Assembly: GCF_014205215.1 (NCBI RefSeq)
Contig: NZ_JACHNC010000001.1
Location: 1,741,001 to 1,805,000, forward strand
Length of the DNA: 64,000 nucleotides
Reading direction: 5' to 3'
Source of the DNA: Actinoplanes lobatus
Lineage (GTDB): Bacteria; Actinomycetota; Actinomycetes; Mycobacteriales; Micromonosporaceae
Shown: in pieces, positions 48,529 to 58,456 of the stretch
Numbering within the stretch: the stretch's first letter is position 1
Layout of the letters: each line of letters starts with the position of its first letter
The notes under the pieces: model-generated
What the model was told of the DNA's origin: nothing
What the model saw: the letters and a program-made list of their open reading frames with translations, nothing else
The model's database searches: none
Made by a program: the position numbers and the translations under genes

Positions 48529-48556
48529 CGCCGACCCGCAACCTGGGAGGGACCGA

Positions 48557-49594
48557 ATGACCGTCGACCATGAGGTGCTCGCCGGGCTCCGTGGCCGTGA
48601 TCTGCTGGGGCTGGCGGATCTGTCCGCCGCCGAGATCGGGGCGCTGCTGCGACTGGCACACCACTACAAGCGGACCGGCGAGCGGAACAACCTGCTCGAC
48701 CGCCGTGAGATCGGCATGCTGTTCAACGTCAGCTCCACCCGGACCCGGGTGTCCTTCCAGGTCGCCGCGCGGCATCTCGGCGCGCACGCGGAGCACTACC
48801 GGGCCGAGGACCTCCGGCTCGCGGTGGCCGAGACGCTGGAGGACACCGGCAAGGTCCTCAGCCGGTACCTCGACGCGCTGATCCTGCGCCACTACGACAT
48901 GACCCGGTACGGCGAGGGGCACGCGGCCCTGACCATGCTCGCCGAGCGGAGCCCGGTCCCCGTGATCAACGCGCTCGACGACCACGAGCACCCCTGCCAG
49001 GTGCTCGCCGACCTGATGACGGTGCAGGAGCTGCACGGCCCGGATCCGACCGCCCCGCGGGTCGTGTTCACCTGGGCGTACTCGTCGCGGGCCAAGACAC
49101 CGGGGGTGCCGCACTCCTGGCTTCTCGCCGCCGGCGCGCTGGGCATGAACCTCACGGTCGCCCACCCGCCCGAGTTCCCGCTGGACGCCGAGTACGTCAA
49201 GCGGAGCGCCGCGCTCGCACAGGACTCCGGAGGCCGGATCGAGTACGTCGACGACATGCGCGAGGCGGTCCGGGACGCCGACGTCGTGTACGTGCAGAGT
49301 TGGAAGTGCCTGTCCCGGGAGGGCGCCGACGAGGCCGCCCGCCGGGAGGCCCACCGGGACTGGCGGGTGAGCACCGAGGTGATGGATCTGGCCGCCCCGC
49401 ATGCCGTCTACATGGACTGCCTGCCCAGCAATCGCGGCGAGGAGGTCGACGCCGAGGTGAAGGACGGTCCCCGCTCGATCATCTTCGACCAGGCGGAGAA
49501 CCGGCTGCACGCGCAGAAGGCGATCCTGGCCGCGCTGCTGGCCCCTGCCGGCTCCGCCCTCTCCGGCGATCCCGACGGAGGGCTCCTTCGTTGA
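48557..49594 (+). CDS. Carbamoyltransferase of the knotted YgeW/N-acyl-ornithine type
   Basis: A 345-residue transcarbamylase. Carbamoyl phosphate motifs are SSTRTR (59-64) and HPCQ (145-148). Where ornithine carbamoyltransferase has an SMG loop, this protein has VVYVQSWKCLS (243-253). It also has the proline-containing FTWAYSSRAKTPGVPHSW loop (171-188) and the DQAENRLHAQKA end motif, features I associate with YgeW and N-acetyl/N-succinylornithine carbamoyltransferases, which have a trefoil knot. So the acceptor is probably not plain ornithine. GGGAGGG precedes the ATG by 5 nt. It lies 28 bp after the SDR gene. Confidence 0.85.
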   Translation: MTVDHEVLAGLRGRDLLGLADLSAAEIGALLRLAHHYKRTGERNNLLDRREIGMLFNVSSTRTRVSFQVAARHLGAHAEHYRAEDLRLAVAETLEDTGKVLSRYLDALILRHYDMTRYGEGHAALTMLAERSPVPVINALDDHEHPCQVLADLMTVQELHGPDPTAPRVVFTWAYSSRAKTPGVPHSWLLAAGALGMNLTVAHPPEFPLDAEYVKRSAALAQDSGGRIEYVDDMREAVRDADVVYVQSWKCLSREGADEAARREAHRDWRVSTEVMDLAAPHAVYMDCLPSNRGEEVDAEVKDGPRSIIFDQAENRLHAQKAILAALLAPAGSALSGDPDGGLLR

Positions 49595-49600
49595 TCTTGT

Positions 49601-50719
49601 ATGAGTTCCGTCATGGTTGCCGCACTCGCTGCGGCACTGAGTCTGCCCAGCCCAGCCGCCTGGGCCACACCACCTTCGGAGTGGTCCCAGACCGGCTACG
49701 GCCCAGGTGCCACCTACTACAACCCGTATGAGCGCCGGCTCACCCCGGCAACGGTCAACGACATCAGGCGGCGATGGGACATCCCCACGCACGCCGCCCC
49801 GGAATGCGAGGTCGGCCGGGAACCGCTCGCCGGGGGCGATCTCCTCTACACCAGCGATCCGGGCGGCGTCGGGGCGTACGACCCGGCCACCGGGAAACGC
49901 CGCTGGCACGCCGACCTGCACGGCCGGGGTGTCACGCGGCTGGCCATGTCGGACGGGATCCTGGCCGTTCTCAGCTACGCCTGCACCAGCACGCGCAACT
50001 TCCTGACCACCTATCGCGCCTCGACCGGTTCCCGGCTCTGGGAGCTTCCCCTCGGCGCTCCCAGCCAGGACATGGTCATCGACCAGGGTGTGGTCGTGGT
50101 GGACGTCCGGCCGGATTTCGGCGCCTCCACCATCGCGCACCGGCTGGCCACCGGCGCCCGTCTGTGGAGACTGGGCGGGACCCGGGCCGACGGGCTGCTC
50201 TCGGCCGGCGGACGGCTGCTGCTGCGGCAGGAGGGCGCGGGCTCCCGAGCCGTCCTGATCACCACCGGCGCGACGCTCTGGGAGACCAAGGAGAACTGGT
50301 ACGCCGTGGGCAGCGACCCGGCCGGCTCCCGGTTCTACGTCTCGAGCAGCAACGTCGGCCTGACCGCGGTCGACGCCGCCAACGGCCGGACGATCTGGGA
50401 GTCGACCTGGCATCCGTCCGCGGTGACCGCCGATGACAAGCAGCTCTACTTCCCGGAGAACCACAGCATCTACTGCTTGGACGCCGGCAACGGCCGGAAG
50501 CTCTGGTCGGTGCCTCTGGAGGACGGGGCCGGGCAGCCGGTCCGGGCCGGCGCGCTGCTCTACAGCCCGGCCGGCATCGGCGCGGCGCTGTCGATCGTCG
50601 AGGCGGAGACCGGTAAGCCGCGCAAGGGCGGCATGCCGAGCGACGAGAGCCACCCGCCGGTCGTCGCAGACGGCCGCCTATTCCTCACGGACGGCAACCG
50701 TCTGCGCGCCTACTTCTAG
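49601..50719 (+). CDS. Secreted PQQ-like beta-propeller protein
   Basis: A 372-residue protein with a signal peptide (MSSVMVAALAAALSLPSPAA, cleavage near residue 22). PQQ-like repeats include GKRRWHADLHG, GSRLWELPLGA, GARLWRLGG, GRTIWESTWHP and GRKLWSVPLEDG, giving six or seven blades. There is no membrane anchor after the signal, so it is exported freely. It starts 6 bp after the carbamoyltransferase gene and so may be cotranscribed, though nothing in its sequence ties it to amino acid chemistry. Confidence 0.8.
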   Translation: MSSVMVAALAAALSLPSPAAWATPPSEWSQTGYGPGATYYNPYERRLTPATVNDIRRRWDIPTHAAPECEVGREPLAGGDLLYTSDPGGVGAYDPATGKRRWHADLHGRGVTRLAMSDGILAVLSYACTSTRNFLTTYRASTGSRLWELPLGAPSQDMVIDQGVVVVDVRPDFGASTIAHRLATGARLWRLGGTRADGLLSAGGRLLLRQEGAGSRAVLITTGATLWETKENWYAVGSDPAGSRFYVSSSNVGLTAVDAANGRTIWESTWHPSAVTADDKQLYFPENHSIYCLDAGNGRKLWSVPLEDGAGQPVRAGALLYSPAGIGAALSIVEAETGKPRKGGMPSDESHPPVVADGRLFLTDGNRLRAYF

Positions 50720-50725
50720 CCGGAC

Positions 50726-51853
50726 TCAGCCCTGGGATCGGCGGCGGCTCACCTCGGCGAGGGTCACGGCCGCCGCCACGCTGGCGTTGAGCGACTCCAC
50801 GTCGGAGGCCATCGGGATGCTCACCCGCAGGTCACAGGTCTCGCCGACGAGGCGGGACAGGCCGCGGCCCTCGGAGCCGACCACCACGAGCAGCGGCCCG
50901 ACCGCGGCCTCCAACTGGTAGAGGTCGGTCTCGCCGTCGGCGTCCAGCCCGATGACGGTGAAGCCGGCCTTCTGCGCCGACTTGATCGCCCGGGTCAGGT
51001 TGACCACCTGCGACACCGGCACCCGTGCCGCCGCCCCGGCGCTGGTGCGCCAGGCGGTCGCGGTGATGCCGGCGGCCCGCCGCTCGGTCATGAAGACGCC
51101 GTGGCCACCGAAGGCGGCCACCGACCGGATCACGGCGCCCAGGTTGCGCGGGTCGGTGATGCCGTCCAGGGCCACCAGCAGCGGGGCGGTCTGCTCCAGC
51201 GCCGCGTTGACCAGGTCCTCGAAGTCCTCGTACGCGAACGGCGGCACCTGGAGCCCGACGCCCTGGTGCAGCACCCCGCCGGTCATCCGGTCCAGCTCGT
51301 TGCGGCTGATCTCCAGGATCGGGATGCCCCGGTCACCGGAGGTCCGGACGATCTCGGTGACCCGCTCGTCGATGTCGATGCCCTGCGCCACGTACAGCGC
51401 GGTGGCGGGCACCAGGGCCCGCAGCGCCTCGACCACCGGGTTGCGGCCGAGCAGCAGCTCGGGACCTTCCTTGGTCGGGTTGGAGCGGCGCCCCGGGGCG
51501 ATCCGCGGCCCCCGCGGACCGCCGCCACGCACGCCGCCGCGGGACGACTGGGTCCGGGTGATCCCGGTCGCCCGGCCACCGCCGCGACCCCAGGTGGTGT
51601 CCTTGGTGCCGGGCATGCCGACCTTGGGCGCACGGCCCTCGGCGGCCGCTGCCCGGCGCTCCTTGTCCTGCTTACGGGCGGTCTTCTCGGGCAGCTTCTC
51701 GGTGCCCGAGTAGCCCTTGTGCCAGGGGCGCTCGTCGGCCGGCAGGGTCTTGCCCCGGCCCTTGAGCCCGGCGCGGTTCTTGCCGCCGGACCCCATGCTC
51801 GCCCCCTTCTTCGAGGTGGAGCGCTTGCTCGCATTGAACGAATTGCCGGCCAT
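50726..51853 (-). CDS. rlmB: 23S rRNA 2'-O-ribose methyltransferase RlmB-type (TrmH/SpoU family)
   Basis: SPOUT-class methyltransferase of the kind that methylates G2251 in 23S rRNA. The 375-residue product has a basic, disordered N-terminal extension (about 1-125, Gly/Arg/Lys-rich), an L30-like substrate domain ([20 protein letters not shown]) and the knotted SAM domain with [33 protein letters not shown] and [19 protein letters not shown]. The N-terminal extension is common in actinobacterial homologues. Its ATG overlaps the cysS stop by one base (TGATG). The cysS-rlmB pairing is widely conserved. Confidence 0.92.
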   Translation of the reverse strand: MAGNSFNASKRSTSKKGASMGSGGKNRAGLKGRGKTLPADERPWHKGYSGTEKLPEKTARKQDKERRAAAAEGRAPKVGMPGTKDTTWGRGGGRATGITRTQSSRGGVRGGGPRGPRIAPGRRSNPTKEGPELLLGRNPVVEALRALVPATALYVAQGIDIDERVTEIVRTSGDRGIPILEISRNELDRMTGGVLHQGVGLQVPPFAYEDFEDLVNAALEQTAPLLVALDGITDPRNLGAVIRSVAAFGGHGVFMTERRAAGITATAWRTSAGAAARVPVSQVVNLTRAIKSAQKAGFTVIGLDADGETDLYQLEAAVGPLLVVVGSEGRGLSRLVGETCDLRVSIPMASDVESLNASVAAAVTLAEVSRRRSQG

Positions 51854-53268
51854 CAGTGCTGTTCTCCTACCGTCCAGCGCGGCCCGGTCGGAGTGTCCTC
51901 CACCTGAATACCCGCGTTCTTGAGCTGGTCCCGCACCGAATCGGCGGCAGCCCAGTCCTTACGTGCGCGGGCCTGGGCCCGCTGTTCCAATGCCAGGGCG
52001 ACCAGGGAGTCGACCACCGGCTTGAGATCGTTGCCGCCCTCGCCGCCACTCCAGGCGCCGTCGAACGGGTCGAGGCCGAGCACCCCGAGCATGGCCCGGA
52101 CCGCGGTCAGCGCGCCGCGAATGGCCGGCTCGTCACCGGCGGCCAGGGCGGTGTTGCCCTCCCGGATGGTGTCGTGCACGACCGCGAGCGCCGCCGACGT
52201 GTTCAGGTCGTCGTTCATCGCGTCGGCGAAGGCCGGCGGCACCGCCTTGGGCCGCCCGTTGCCGACCACCTCGGCCGCGCGCTGCACGAAGCCCTCGATC
52301 CGCCGGTAGGCGACCGCGGCCTCCCGCAGCGCCTCGTCGGAGTAGTCGATCCGCGAGCGGTAGTGCGGGCTGCCCAGGTAGTAGCGCAGCTCGACCGGGC
52401 GGATGCCGGCCTCGGCCACCGAGGTCAGGTCGATCACGTTGCCCAGCGACTTGCTCATCTTGGAGTCGCCGAGGTTGAGCAGCGCGTGGTGCACCCAGTA
52501 GCGGGCGAAGCCGAGACCGGCCGCCTTGGACTGGGCCACCTCGTTCTCGTGGTGCGGGAAGGTGAGGTCGAGACCGCCGCCGTGGATGTCGAACTCGTCG
52601 CCGAGGTAGCGCTGGGCCATGGCCGAGCACTCGATGTGCCAGCCGGGCCGGCCGCGGCCCCAGGGCGACGGCCAGTACGCGTCCTGCGGCTCGTCCGCCT
52701 TCACGCCCTTCCACAGGGCGAAGTCACGGTGGTCGCGCTTGTCGCGCACCGGGGCGTCGCCGGCGTCGCGCATGTCGTCCGGCCGCTGACCGGAGAGTGC
52801 GCCGTACTCACGGTAGGAGAGCACGTCGAAGTAGACGTCGGCGCAGTCGCCACCGCCCGGGTAGGCGTGCCCACGCTCGATCAGTGTCGCGATCAGATCG
52901 TGCATCTCGGTGATGTGCCCGGTGGCCAACGGCTCGTACGTCGGCGGCAGCACGTTGAGGGCGCGGTAGTCGCGCTCCAGCAGCAGCCGGTTCTCGTAGG
53001 CGATGGCCCACCACGGCCGCTTGTGCTCCAGCGACTTCTGAAGGATCTTGTCGTCCACGTCGGTGACGTTGCGGACGAAGGTGACCTCCAGCCCCTCGTG
53101 CAGCAGCCAGCGCCGCAGCACGTCGTAGTTGACGGCGGAGCGCAGGTGGCCGATGTGGGGCGAGGACTGCACGGTGACACCACACAGGTAGATCCCCGCC
53201 TGACCGGGCGTCAACGGGACGAAGTCCCGGACCGATCGGGTCGCGGTGTCATACAAGCGCAGAGTCAC
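51853..53268 (-). CDS. cysS: Cysteine-tRNA ligase CysS
   Basis: Class I aminoacyl-tRNA synthetase. The 471-residue product has zinc Cys29 ([16 protein letters not shown]), the HIGH motif at 38-41, WHIECSAM and the KMSKS loop ([10 protein letters not shown]). It starts at GTG 53268 with TACCCT 6 nt upstream, indicating a leaderless transcript. It is coupled to rlmB. The paralogue MshC has a similar fold but is shorter, and the rlmB linkage supports CysS. Confidence 0.95.
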   Translation of the reverse strand: MTLRLYDTATRSVRDFVPLTPGQAGIYLCGVTVQSSPHIGHLRSAVNYDVLRRWLLHEGLEVTFVRNVTDVDDKILQKSLEHKRPWWAIAYENRLLLERDYRALNVLPPTYEPLATGHITEMHDLIATLIERGHAYPGGGDCADVYFDVLSYREYGALSGQRPDDMRDAGDAPVRDKRDHRDFALWKGVKADEPQDAYWPSPWGRGRPGWHIECSAMAQRYLGDEFDIHGGGLDLTFPHHENEVAQSKAAGLGFARYWVHHALLNLGDSKMSKSLGNVIDLTSVAEAGIRPVELRYYLGSPHYRSRIDYSDEALREAAVAYRRIEGFVQRAAEVVGNGRPKAVPPAFADAMNDDLNTSAALAVVHDTIREGNTALAAGDEPAIRGALTAVRAMLGVLGLDPFDGAWSGGEGGNDLKPVVDSLVALALEQRAQARARKDWAAADSVRDQLKNAGIQVEDTPTGPRWTVGEQH

Positions 53269-53291
53269 CGTACAAGGGTACCGGCCGTACG

Positions 53292-54689
53292 TCAGGGACG
53301 CGTCATCCGGAGCACGTCGAGCGCTTCGTCGAGCTGCGCCTCGGTGAGCTTGCCCGCCCCGACGTGGCCGCGCCCGATCACCACCTCGCGGATGGTCCGT
53401 CCGGTGGCGAGCGCCTCCTTGGCGATGGCGGCCGCCTCGTCGTAGCCGAGGTACCGGTTGAGCGGCGTGACGATCGACGGCGAACCCTCCGCGTACCCCC
53501 GGGCGATCTCCTCGTTCGCCTCCAGGCCCACCACGCAGCGGTCGGCGAAGAGGCGGGACACGGCGGCCAGCAGCCGGATCGACTCCAGCAGGTTGCGGGC
53601 CATCACCGGCAGCATCACGTTGAGCTCGAAGTCGCCCTGGGTGCCGGCGAAGGCGACCGTCGCGTCGTTGCCGATCACCTGGGCGGCGACCTGGCGGACC
53701 GCCTCGGGGACCACCGGGTTCACCTTGCCCGGCATGATCGACGAGCCGGGCTGGAGGTCGGGCAGGCGCAGCTCGCGCAGCCCGGCCCGGGGCCCGGAGC
53801 CCATCCAGCGGATGTCGTTGGCGATCTTGTAGAGGCCGGTCGCCACCACGCGCAGCTGGCCGGACGCCTCGACCAGCGCGTCCCGGGCGCCCTGCGCCTC
53901 GAAGTGGTCGCGGGCCTCGGTCAGCGGCAGGCCGGTCTCGTCGGCGAGCAGCCGGATCACCGCCTGCGCGAACCCGGGCGGTGTGTTCACCCCGGTGCCC
54001 ACCGCGGTGCCGCCGAGCGGCAGCTCACCGAGCCGGGGCAGGGTCGCCTGGAGACGCTCGACGCCGTTGGTGACCTGTCGCGCGTACCCGGAGAACTCCT
54101 GTCCCAGGGTGACCGGGGTGGCGTCCATGAGATGCGTGCGGCCGCTCTTGACGATCTGCGCGAAATCCGCGGATTTCGCGGTCAGGACGGTGGCGAGATG
54201 CGCGAGCGCGGGGATCAGGTCCTGGCTGATCGCCTCGGTCGCGGCGACGTGGATCGACGAGGGGAAGACGTCGTTGGACGACTGGGAGGCGTTGACGTGG
54301 TCGTTCGGGTGCACCGGGCGGCCCAGGTCGCGGCTCGCCAGGGTGGCGATCACCTCGTTCGCGTTCATGTTGGACGAGGTGCCCGAGCCGGTCTGGAAGA
54401 CGTCGACCGGGAACTGGTCGTCGTAGCCGCCGTCGGCCACGTGCGCCGCGGCGGTCGCGATCGACTCGGCCAGGTCCTTCTCCAGCACGCCGAGGCTCGC
54501 GTTGGCCCGCGCCGCGGCGCCCTTGATCCGGGCCAGCGCCCGGATGTGCGACGTCTCCAGCCCCCGGCCGGAGATCGGGAAGTTCTCCACCGCCCGCTGG
54601 GTCTGCGCACGCCACAGGGCCGCGGCCGGGACGCGCACCTCGCCCATCGTGTCGCGCTCGATCCGGAAACCACTCTCGTCGGTCGTCAC
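53292..54689 (-). CDS. fumC: Class II fumarate hydratase (FumC-type)
   Basis: Fe-S-independent fumarase interconverting fumarate and malate. The 465-residue product has the superfamily signature [11 protein letters not shown], the substrate loop [13 protein letters not shown] and [17 protein letters not shown]. It starts at GTG 54689, which overlaps the stop of the AfsR-type regulator (GTGA), so translation is coupled. Aspartase shares most motifs, but the sequence pattern fits fumarase. A class I fumarase is 3.8 kb away. Confidence 0.9.
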   Translation of the reverse strand: MTTDESGFRIERDTMGEVRVPAAALWRAQTQRAVENFPISGRGLETSHIRALARIKGAAARANASLGVLEKDLAESIATAAAHVADGGYDDQFPVDVFQTGSGTSSNMNANEVIATLASRDLGRPVHPNDHVNASQSSNDVFPSSIHVAATEAISQDLIPALAHLATVLTAKSADFAQIVKSGRTHLMDATPVTLGQEFSGYARQVTNGVERLQATLPRLGELPLGGTAVGTGVNTPPGFAQAVIRLLADETGLPLTEARDHFEAQGARDALVEASGQLRVVATGLYKIANDIRWMGSGPRAGLRELRLPDLQPGSSIMPGKVNPVVPEAVRQVAAQVIGNDATVAFAGTQGDFELNVMLPVMARNLLESIRLLAAVSRLFADRCVVGLEANEEIARGYAEGSPSIVTPLNRYLGYDEAAAIAKEALATGRTIREVVIGRGHVGAGKLTEAQLDEALDVLRMTRP

Positions 54690-57676
54690 CGGACCATCCT
54701 CTCTCGACCCTCGGCGGCCCGCAGCCGATCGGCCACCGCGAAGCGCTCCGGCGTGCCCATCCGCTCGAACAGCTCGAGCGCCCGGGCCCAGAGGCGCCGG
54801 GCCTCCTCCGGGTCGCTCACCGCGGCGCACTCGCCGATTCCGGCGAGGGCACGGGCCACGAAGAACGGGTGCCGGTCCGCGCGGGGCAGATCGATCAATC
54901 TCTGGTACGCCGCCCGCGCGGCCAACGGATCCCCGGACGCCCGGAGCGTGTCCCCGTAGTCGGCGAGGGTCTCCTGCTGCAACCGGATCTGGTTCATCCG
55001 GTCGGCGATACCGACCGAGAGCCGGTGCTCGGCCAGCGCCGCCTCGTAGTCGCCCTGGAGGGCCAGGACCACGCCGAGCGCCGCGCGCACCTCGGCCTCC
55101 AGCGGGGTCAGCGAGTTTTCCAGGACGATCCGCAGGGCGATCTCCAGGTACCGCCGGTCGGACGACAGGGTGCTCAGGCCGAGACTGCGCTTGTTGCGCT
55201 GCATCTGCATGAGGCATCCGGAGATCTCGTGCGCCTCGCCGGGGTAGCGGGCGGACATCAGCCGGAGCCGGTCGGTGCGCAGCGCCTCCTCGTACCGGCC
55301 GAGCCGCCGCAGAGCGATGCCCAGTTGAGTGGTCGCGCACAGCGGGCTGATCGGCAGCCGGGCCAGGCAGGCGAGCCGGATCGCCTCCTCCGCGCTCGTC
55401 ACCGCCTCGGCGAACCGGCCGGTGGCGACCAGCACCGATGCCAGGTTCGACAGGCCCTGCGTCCGGCCCCGCAGGTCGCCCTGCCGCACCCGGATCGCGT
55501 TGGCCTCCTGGAGGTACTCCAGCGTCCGGTCGTAGTCGGCGACCCGGTAGTGGTAGGAGGCCACGTAGTTCGCCATCATCGCGATCCCGTCCAGGTCGCC
55601 GGCCTCGCGCGCGATGGCCAGGCCACGCTCGTGCAGGGTCACGACGTCCTCGTTGTACCCGCGGTAGAAGAGCAGGTACCAGGCGGCCCGGGGGATGTAC
55701 CACGCGTACCGGGGGTGCCCGGCCCGGACCGCCGCCTCCAGGAAGGCGCCCAGGTCCGGCCGGTGCAACTCCAGCCGCGCGGCCGGGTCGGTGATCGCCG
55801 CCCGGAGGTCGGGCCGCAGGTCCGGCACCTTCCCCAGGAAGGTGGCGAGGCTCTCTATGGTCGGCGGCGTGATGGCGGCCAGAGCGTGCGTCTCCAGGTT
55901 GAGCATCGCCAGGACGGCCGTGCCGCGCTCCGGTTCGGGCAGGCCCTCGGCGAGCAGCGCGCTGTACTCCCGGAGCAGGTCGTGCATGCGGAAGACGCCC
56001 GCCTCCGGCTCCTCCAGCAGGTGGACGTCGACCAGTTCGTCCAGCAGATCGCGGGCCTCGTCGAGGGGCAGGCCGGTGAGCGCCGCGGCGGCCGGCGCGT
56101 CGAGCAGCGTGCCCGGGAAGAGGCCGAGCAGCCGGTAGTGCCGCTGTTGGCACTCCGCGAGCTGGCCGAAGGAGAGCGCGAACGCGCTGGCCACGGTCCG
56201 GCTCTCCACCGCCAGCTCGGGCAGGGCCGCGTCGCCCAGCCGGCGGACCAGGTCGGCCACCCGCCAGCGGGGCCGGTGCGCGAGCCGGGCGCCGGCCAGC
56301 CGTACGGCGAGCGGCAGGCCACCGCAGCGCCGGACCACCTCGGCGGCCGCCTCCGGCTCGTCCCGTACCCGCTCGCCGGCGATCCGTTCGAGCAGGGTGA
56401 TCGCCTCGTCCGGGTCCAGGACCGGCAGCGACTCCGGGTGCACGCCGTCCAGTCCGGCGAGCCGGCGGCGGCTGGTGACCACCGCGAAACTGCCCGCCGC
56501 GGTCGGCAGCAGGTCCGCCACCTGGGCGCTGGACGCGGCGTTGTCGAAGACCACCAGTGTCCGGCGGCGGGCCAACTCGGTACGCCAGAGCCCGACCCGG
56601 TCGACCAGGGCGGCCGGGATCATGTCGGCGGCGAGGCCGAGCTGGCGCAGCAGGACGAGCAGGGCGCCGGCCGGGTCGACCGGGTCGTGTTCGCTGTGCC
56701 CCTGGAGGTCGACGAAGAGGTGCGCGTCCGGGTACCGGTCGCCGATCAGGGTGGCGACGTGCAGCGCGAGGGTCGTCTTGCCGCTGCCGGCCATCCCGTC
56801 GATCACCAGGATCGCCGGTCCGGCCGGGTCGGCCGTGGACACCTCGCCGAGCAGCCGGCCGACCAGCCCGGACCGGCCGGTGAAGTCCCGGACGGTACGC
56901 GGCAGGCAGCGGATGACGTCGACCGGCGCCGACGGGCGGGCGGCCGCCGCGGGCACCGATCCGGCGAGCAGGTCACGGTGCAGTTCCTGGAGCTCCGGGC
57001 CGGGATCGATGCCCAGCTCGTCGCGGAGGGTGTCGCGGGCCCGCCGGAACTCGGCCAGCGCGTCGGCCTGCCGCCCGGCCCGGAACAGCGCCAGCATCAG
57101 CTGCCCGCGCAGCCGCTCCCGCAGCGGGAACCGGTCGACCAGGGCGGCCAGTTCGCCGAGCAGCTCCCGCGCCTGCCCGGCGGCCAGTTCCAGGTCCACC
57201 CAGTCCTCGACGGCGAGGGCCCGCCGCTCGTCCAGCATCGCGGCCGCCTGCCGGACCTCGGGGGCGTCGATCTCGGCGCACGCCGGGCCGCTCCACAGGT
57301 CCAGGGCCGCCCGGTACGCGGTACGGGCCCGCTCGGGAGCGGCCGTGCGCGCCTCCTCGACGAGCCGGAGGAACTCGGCGGAGTCCAGGTCGCCGGGATC
57401 GACGCGGATGCCGTATCCGGCCGGATCAGTGAGAATGACTCCGTCCGGGAGGATCCTGCGCAACCTGGACACACAGGTCTGCAACTGTCCGCGGGCGGTG
57501 GCCGGTGGCTCGGCACCCCAGACCGCCTCGGTGAGCTCGCCCACGCCGACGATCCGGCCGGGCCGGAGCAGCAGCATGGCGAGCACGATCCGCTCCCGGC
57601 CGGCCGTGACCGCTACCGGAAGTTCATTGTCAGTTACGGAGAGTATTCCCAGAATGCGGTAGCGCAAAGTGGCCAT
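54686..57676 (-). CDS. AfsR/SARP-family transcriptional regulator (BTAD, NB-ARC, TPR)
   Basis: A 996-residue regulator. It has a winged-helix OmpR-like DNA-binding domain (about 1-95, [18 protein letters not shown]) and a BTAD domain (about 97-245, containing GLRERL-like helices and [19 protein letters not shown]). An NB-ARC ATPase follows, with Walker [18 protein letters not shown] near residue 295. C-terminal TPR-like helices run from about 640 to the end. It is upstream of and translationally coupled to fumC. Such regulators often control secondary metabolism; the coupling to a TCA gene is unusual. The start at 57676 lacks a strong ribosome site. Confidence 0.9.
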   Translation of the reverse strand: MATLRYRILGILSVTDNELPVAVTAGRERIVLAMLLLRPGRIVGVGELTEAVWGAEPPATARGQLQTCVSRLRRILPDGVILTDPAGYGIRVDPGDLDSAEFLRLVEEARTAAPERARTAYRAALDLWSGPACAEIDAPEVRQAAAMLDERRALAVEDWVDLELAAGQARELLGELAALVDRFPLRERLRGQLMLALFRAGRQADALAEFRRARDTLRDELGIDPGPELQELHRDLLAGSVPAAAARPSAPVDVIRCLPRTVRDFTGRSGLVGRLLGEVSTADPAGPAILVIDGMAGSGKTTLALHVATLIGDRYPDAHLFVDLQGHSEHDPVDPAGALLVLLRQLGLAADMIPAALVDRVGLWRTELARRRTLVVFDNAASSAQVADLLPTAAGSFAVVTSRRRLAGLDGVHPESLPVLDPDEAITLLERIAGERVRDEPEAAAEVVRRCGGLPLAVRLAGARLAHRPRWRVADLVRRLGDAALPELAVESRTVASAFALSFGQLAECQQRHYRLLGLFPGTLLDAPAAAALTGLPLDEARDLLDELVDVHLLEEPEAGVFRMHDLLREYSALLAEGLPEPERGTAVLAMLNLETHALAAITPPTIESLATFLGKVPDLRPDLRAAITDPAARLELHRPDLGAFLEAAVRAGHPRYAWYIPRAAWYLLFYRGYNEDVVTLHERGLAIAREAGDLDGIAMMANYVASYHYRVADYDRTLEYLQEANAIRVRQGDLRGRTQGLSNLASVLVATGRFAEAVTSAEEAIRLACLARLPISPLCATTQLGIALRRLGRYEEALRTDRLRLMSARYPGEAHEISGCLMQMQRNKRSLGLSTLSSDRRYLEIALRIVLENSLTPLEAEVRAALGVVLALQGDYEAALAEHRLSVGIADRMNQIRLQQETLADYGDTLRASGDPLAARAAYQRLIDLPRADRHPFFVARALAGIGECAAVSDPEEARRLWARALELFERMGTPERFAVADRLRAAEGRERMVR

Positions 57677-57788
57677 CCATTCCGTACGCGGCGATCAAAG
57701 GGTAGCCAGAACCGGCAAGAGTGGATCGACAGCGTTCCGATAGCGCGCCCCCGGAGAGTGGTGGGGCTACTCGCAACGGGGGAGGTAC

Positions 57789-57821
57789 AGCCCGCTCGCG
57801 GTGAACACCCGCGAGCGGGCT
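57789..57821. terminator. Hairpin between divergent AfsR-type and lipoprotein genes
   Basis: Arms 57789-57801 and 57809-57821 form a 13-bp stem with a 7-nt loop, followed on the plus strand by GTTCGTTATT. No plus-strand gene ends here. It could be a terminator left from a lost gene or a block between divergent promoters. Confidence 0.55.
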
Positions 57822-57864
57822 GTTCGTTATTCAGTGATCACACAGAGTTGGCGGTCGTTGTCTT

Positions 57865-57876
57865 CGTTACGTAACG
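57865..57876. promoter_or_regulatory. Perfect 12-bp palindrome CGTTACGTAACG
   Basis: Found 41 bp upstream of the lipoprotein ATG in an intergenic region. Symmetry suggests a dimeric regulator site. No known consensus was matched with certainty. Confidence 0.35.
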
Positions 57877-57916
57877 TCGGGTGGGTTTGGATGCCCCCGA
57901 CGAAGAGGACCCTCTG

Positions 57917-58441
57917 ATGCGAAGCGCCATCCTGGCCGTGCTCACCGGCGGCGTACTGCTCGGCAGCGCCGCCTGCGGGAGCGATCCGAAGCCGACCAGC
58001 GCCCCGCAGCCCGTCACATCGGCACGGATCGAGGCCACCCCGACCGCCTCGCCGTCGGCGCCGGACTACTCGGCCGACAACGACGTCGTGTGCCGCCGCC
58101 TCGACAAGGCCTTCACCACGGGGTTCGGCGACTTCGGCAAGGCGATCGGCAAGATGATCGCCTACAAGGAGGCCAAGGACAAGGCCGGCGCCGCCGCGGC
58201 CGAGAAGACCGCCGCCGCCGAGTTGCAGGCGGTGGCCACCGAGATCCGCAAGCAGGTCGCCACCGCGAAGAACCCGGATCTCAAGGCGTCCGCCATCGTC
58301 TCGGTGGGGAAGATCGAAACCAGCGCGAAGAACCGGGACTACATCGAGAAGATCAAGACCACCAAGGATCTGGACAAGAACCTCAAGATCCAGATCGCCG
58401 AGTGGCTGAACCCGGTGGCCGGCTACTGCGCGATCAGCTGA
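57917..58441 (+). CDS. Small lipoprotein, function unknown
   Basis: A 174-residue lipoprotein starting at ATG 57917 with AGAGGA about 8 nt upstream. A short signal peptide ends in a lipobox-like SAAC (MRSAILAVLTGGVLLGSAAC). A Thr/Pro/Ser linker (about 21-52) is followed by an Ala/Lys-rich helical domain (YKEAKDKAGAAAAEKTAAAE) with two cysteines (VVCRRL and GYCAIS) that may form a disulfide. No family recognised. It lies between an AfsR-type regulator and a class I fumarase. Confidence 0.75.
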   Translation: MRSAILAVLTGGVLLGSAACGSDPKPTSAPQPVTSARIEATPTASPSAPDYSADNDVVCRRLDKAFTTGFGDFGKAIGKMIAYKEAKDKAGAAAAEKTAAAELQAVATEIRKQVATAKNPDLKASAIVSVGKIETSAKNRDYIEKIKTTKDLDKNLKIQIAEWLNPVAGYCAIS

Positions 58442-58456
58442 CCACCGGTACGCCGG

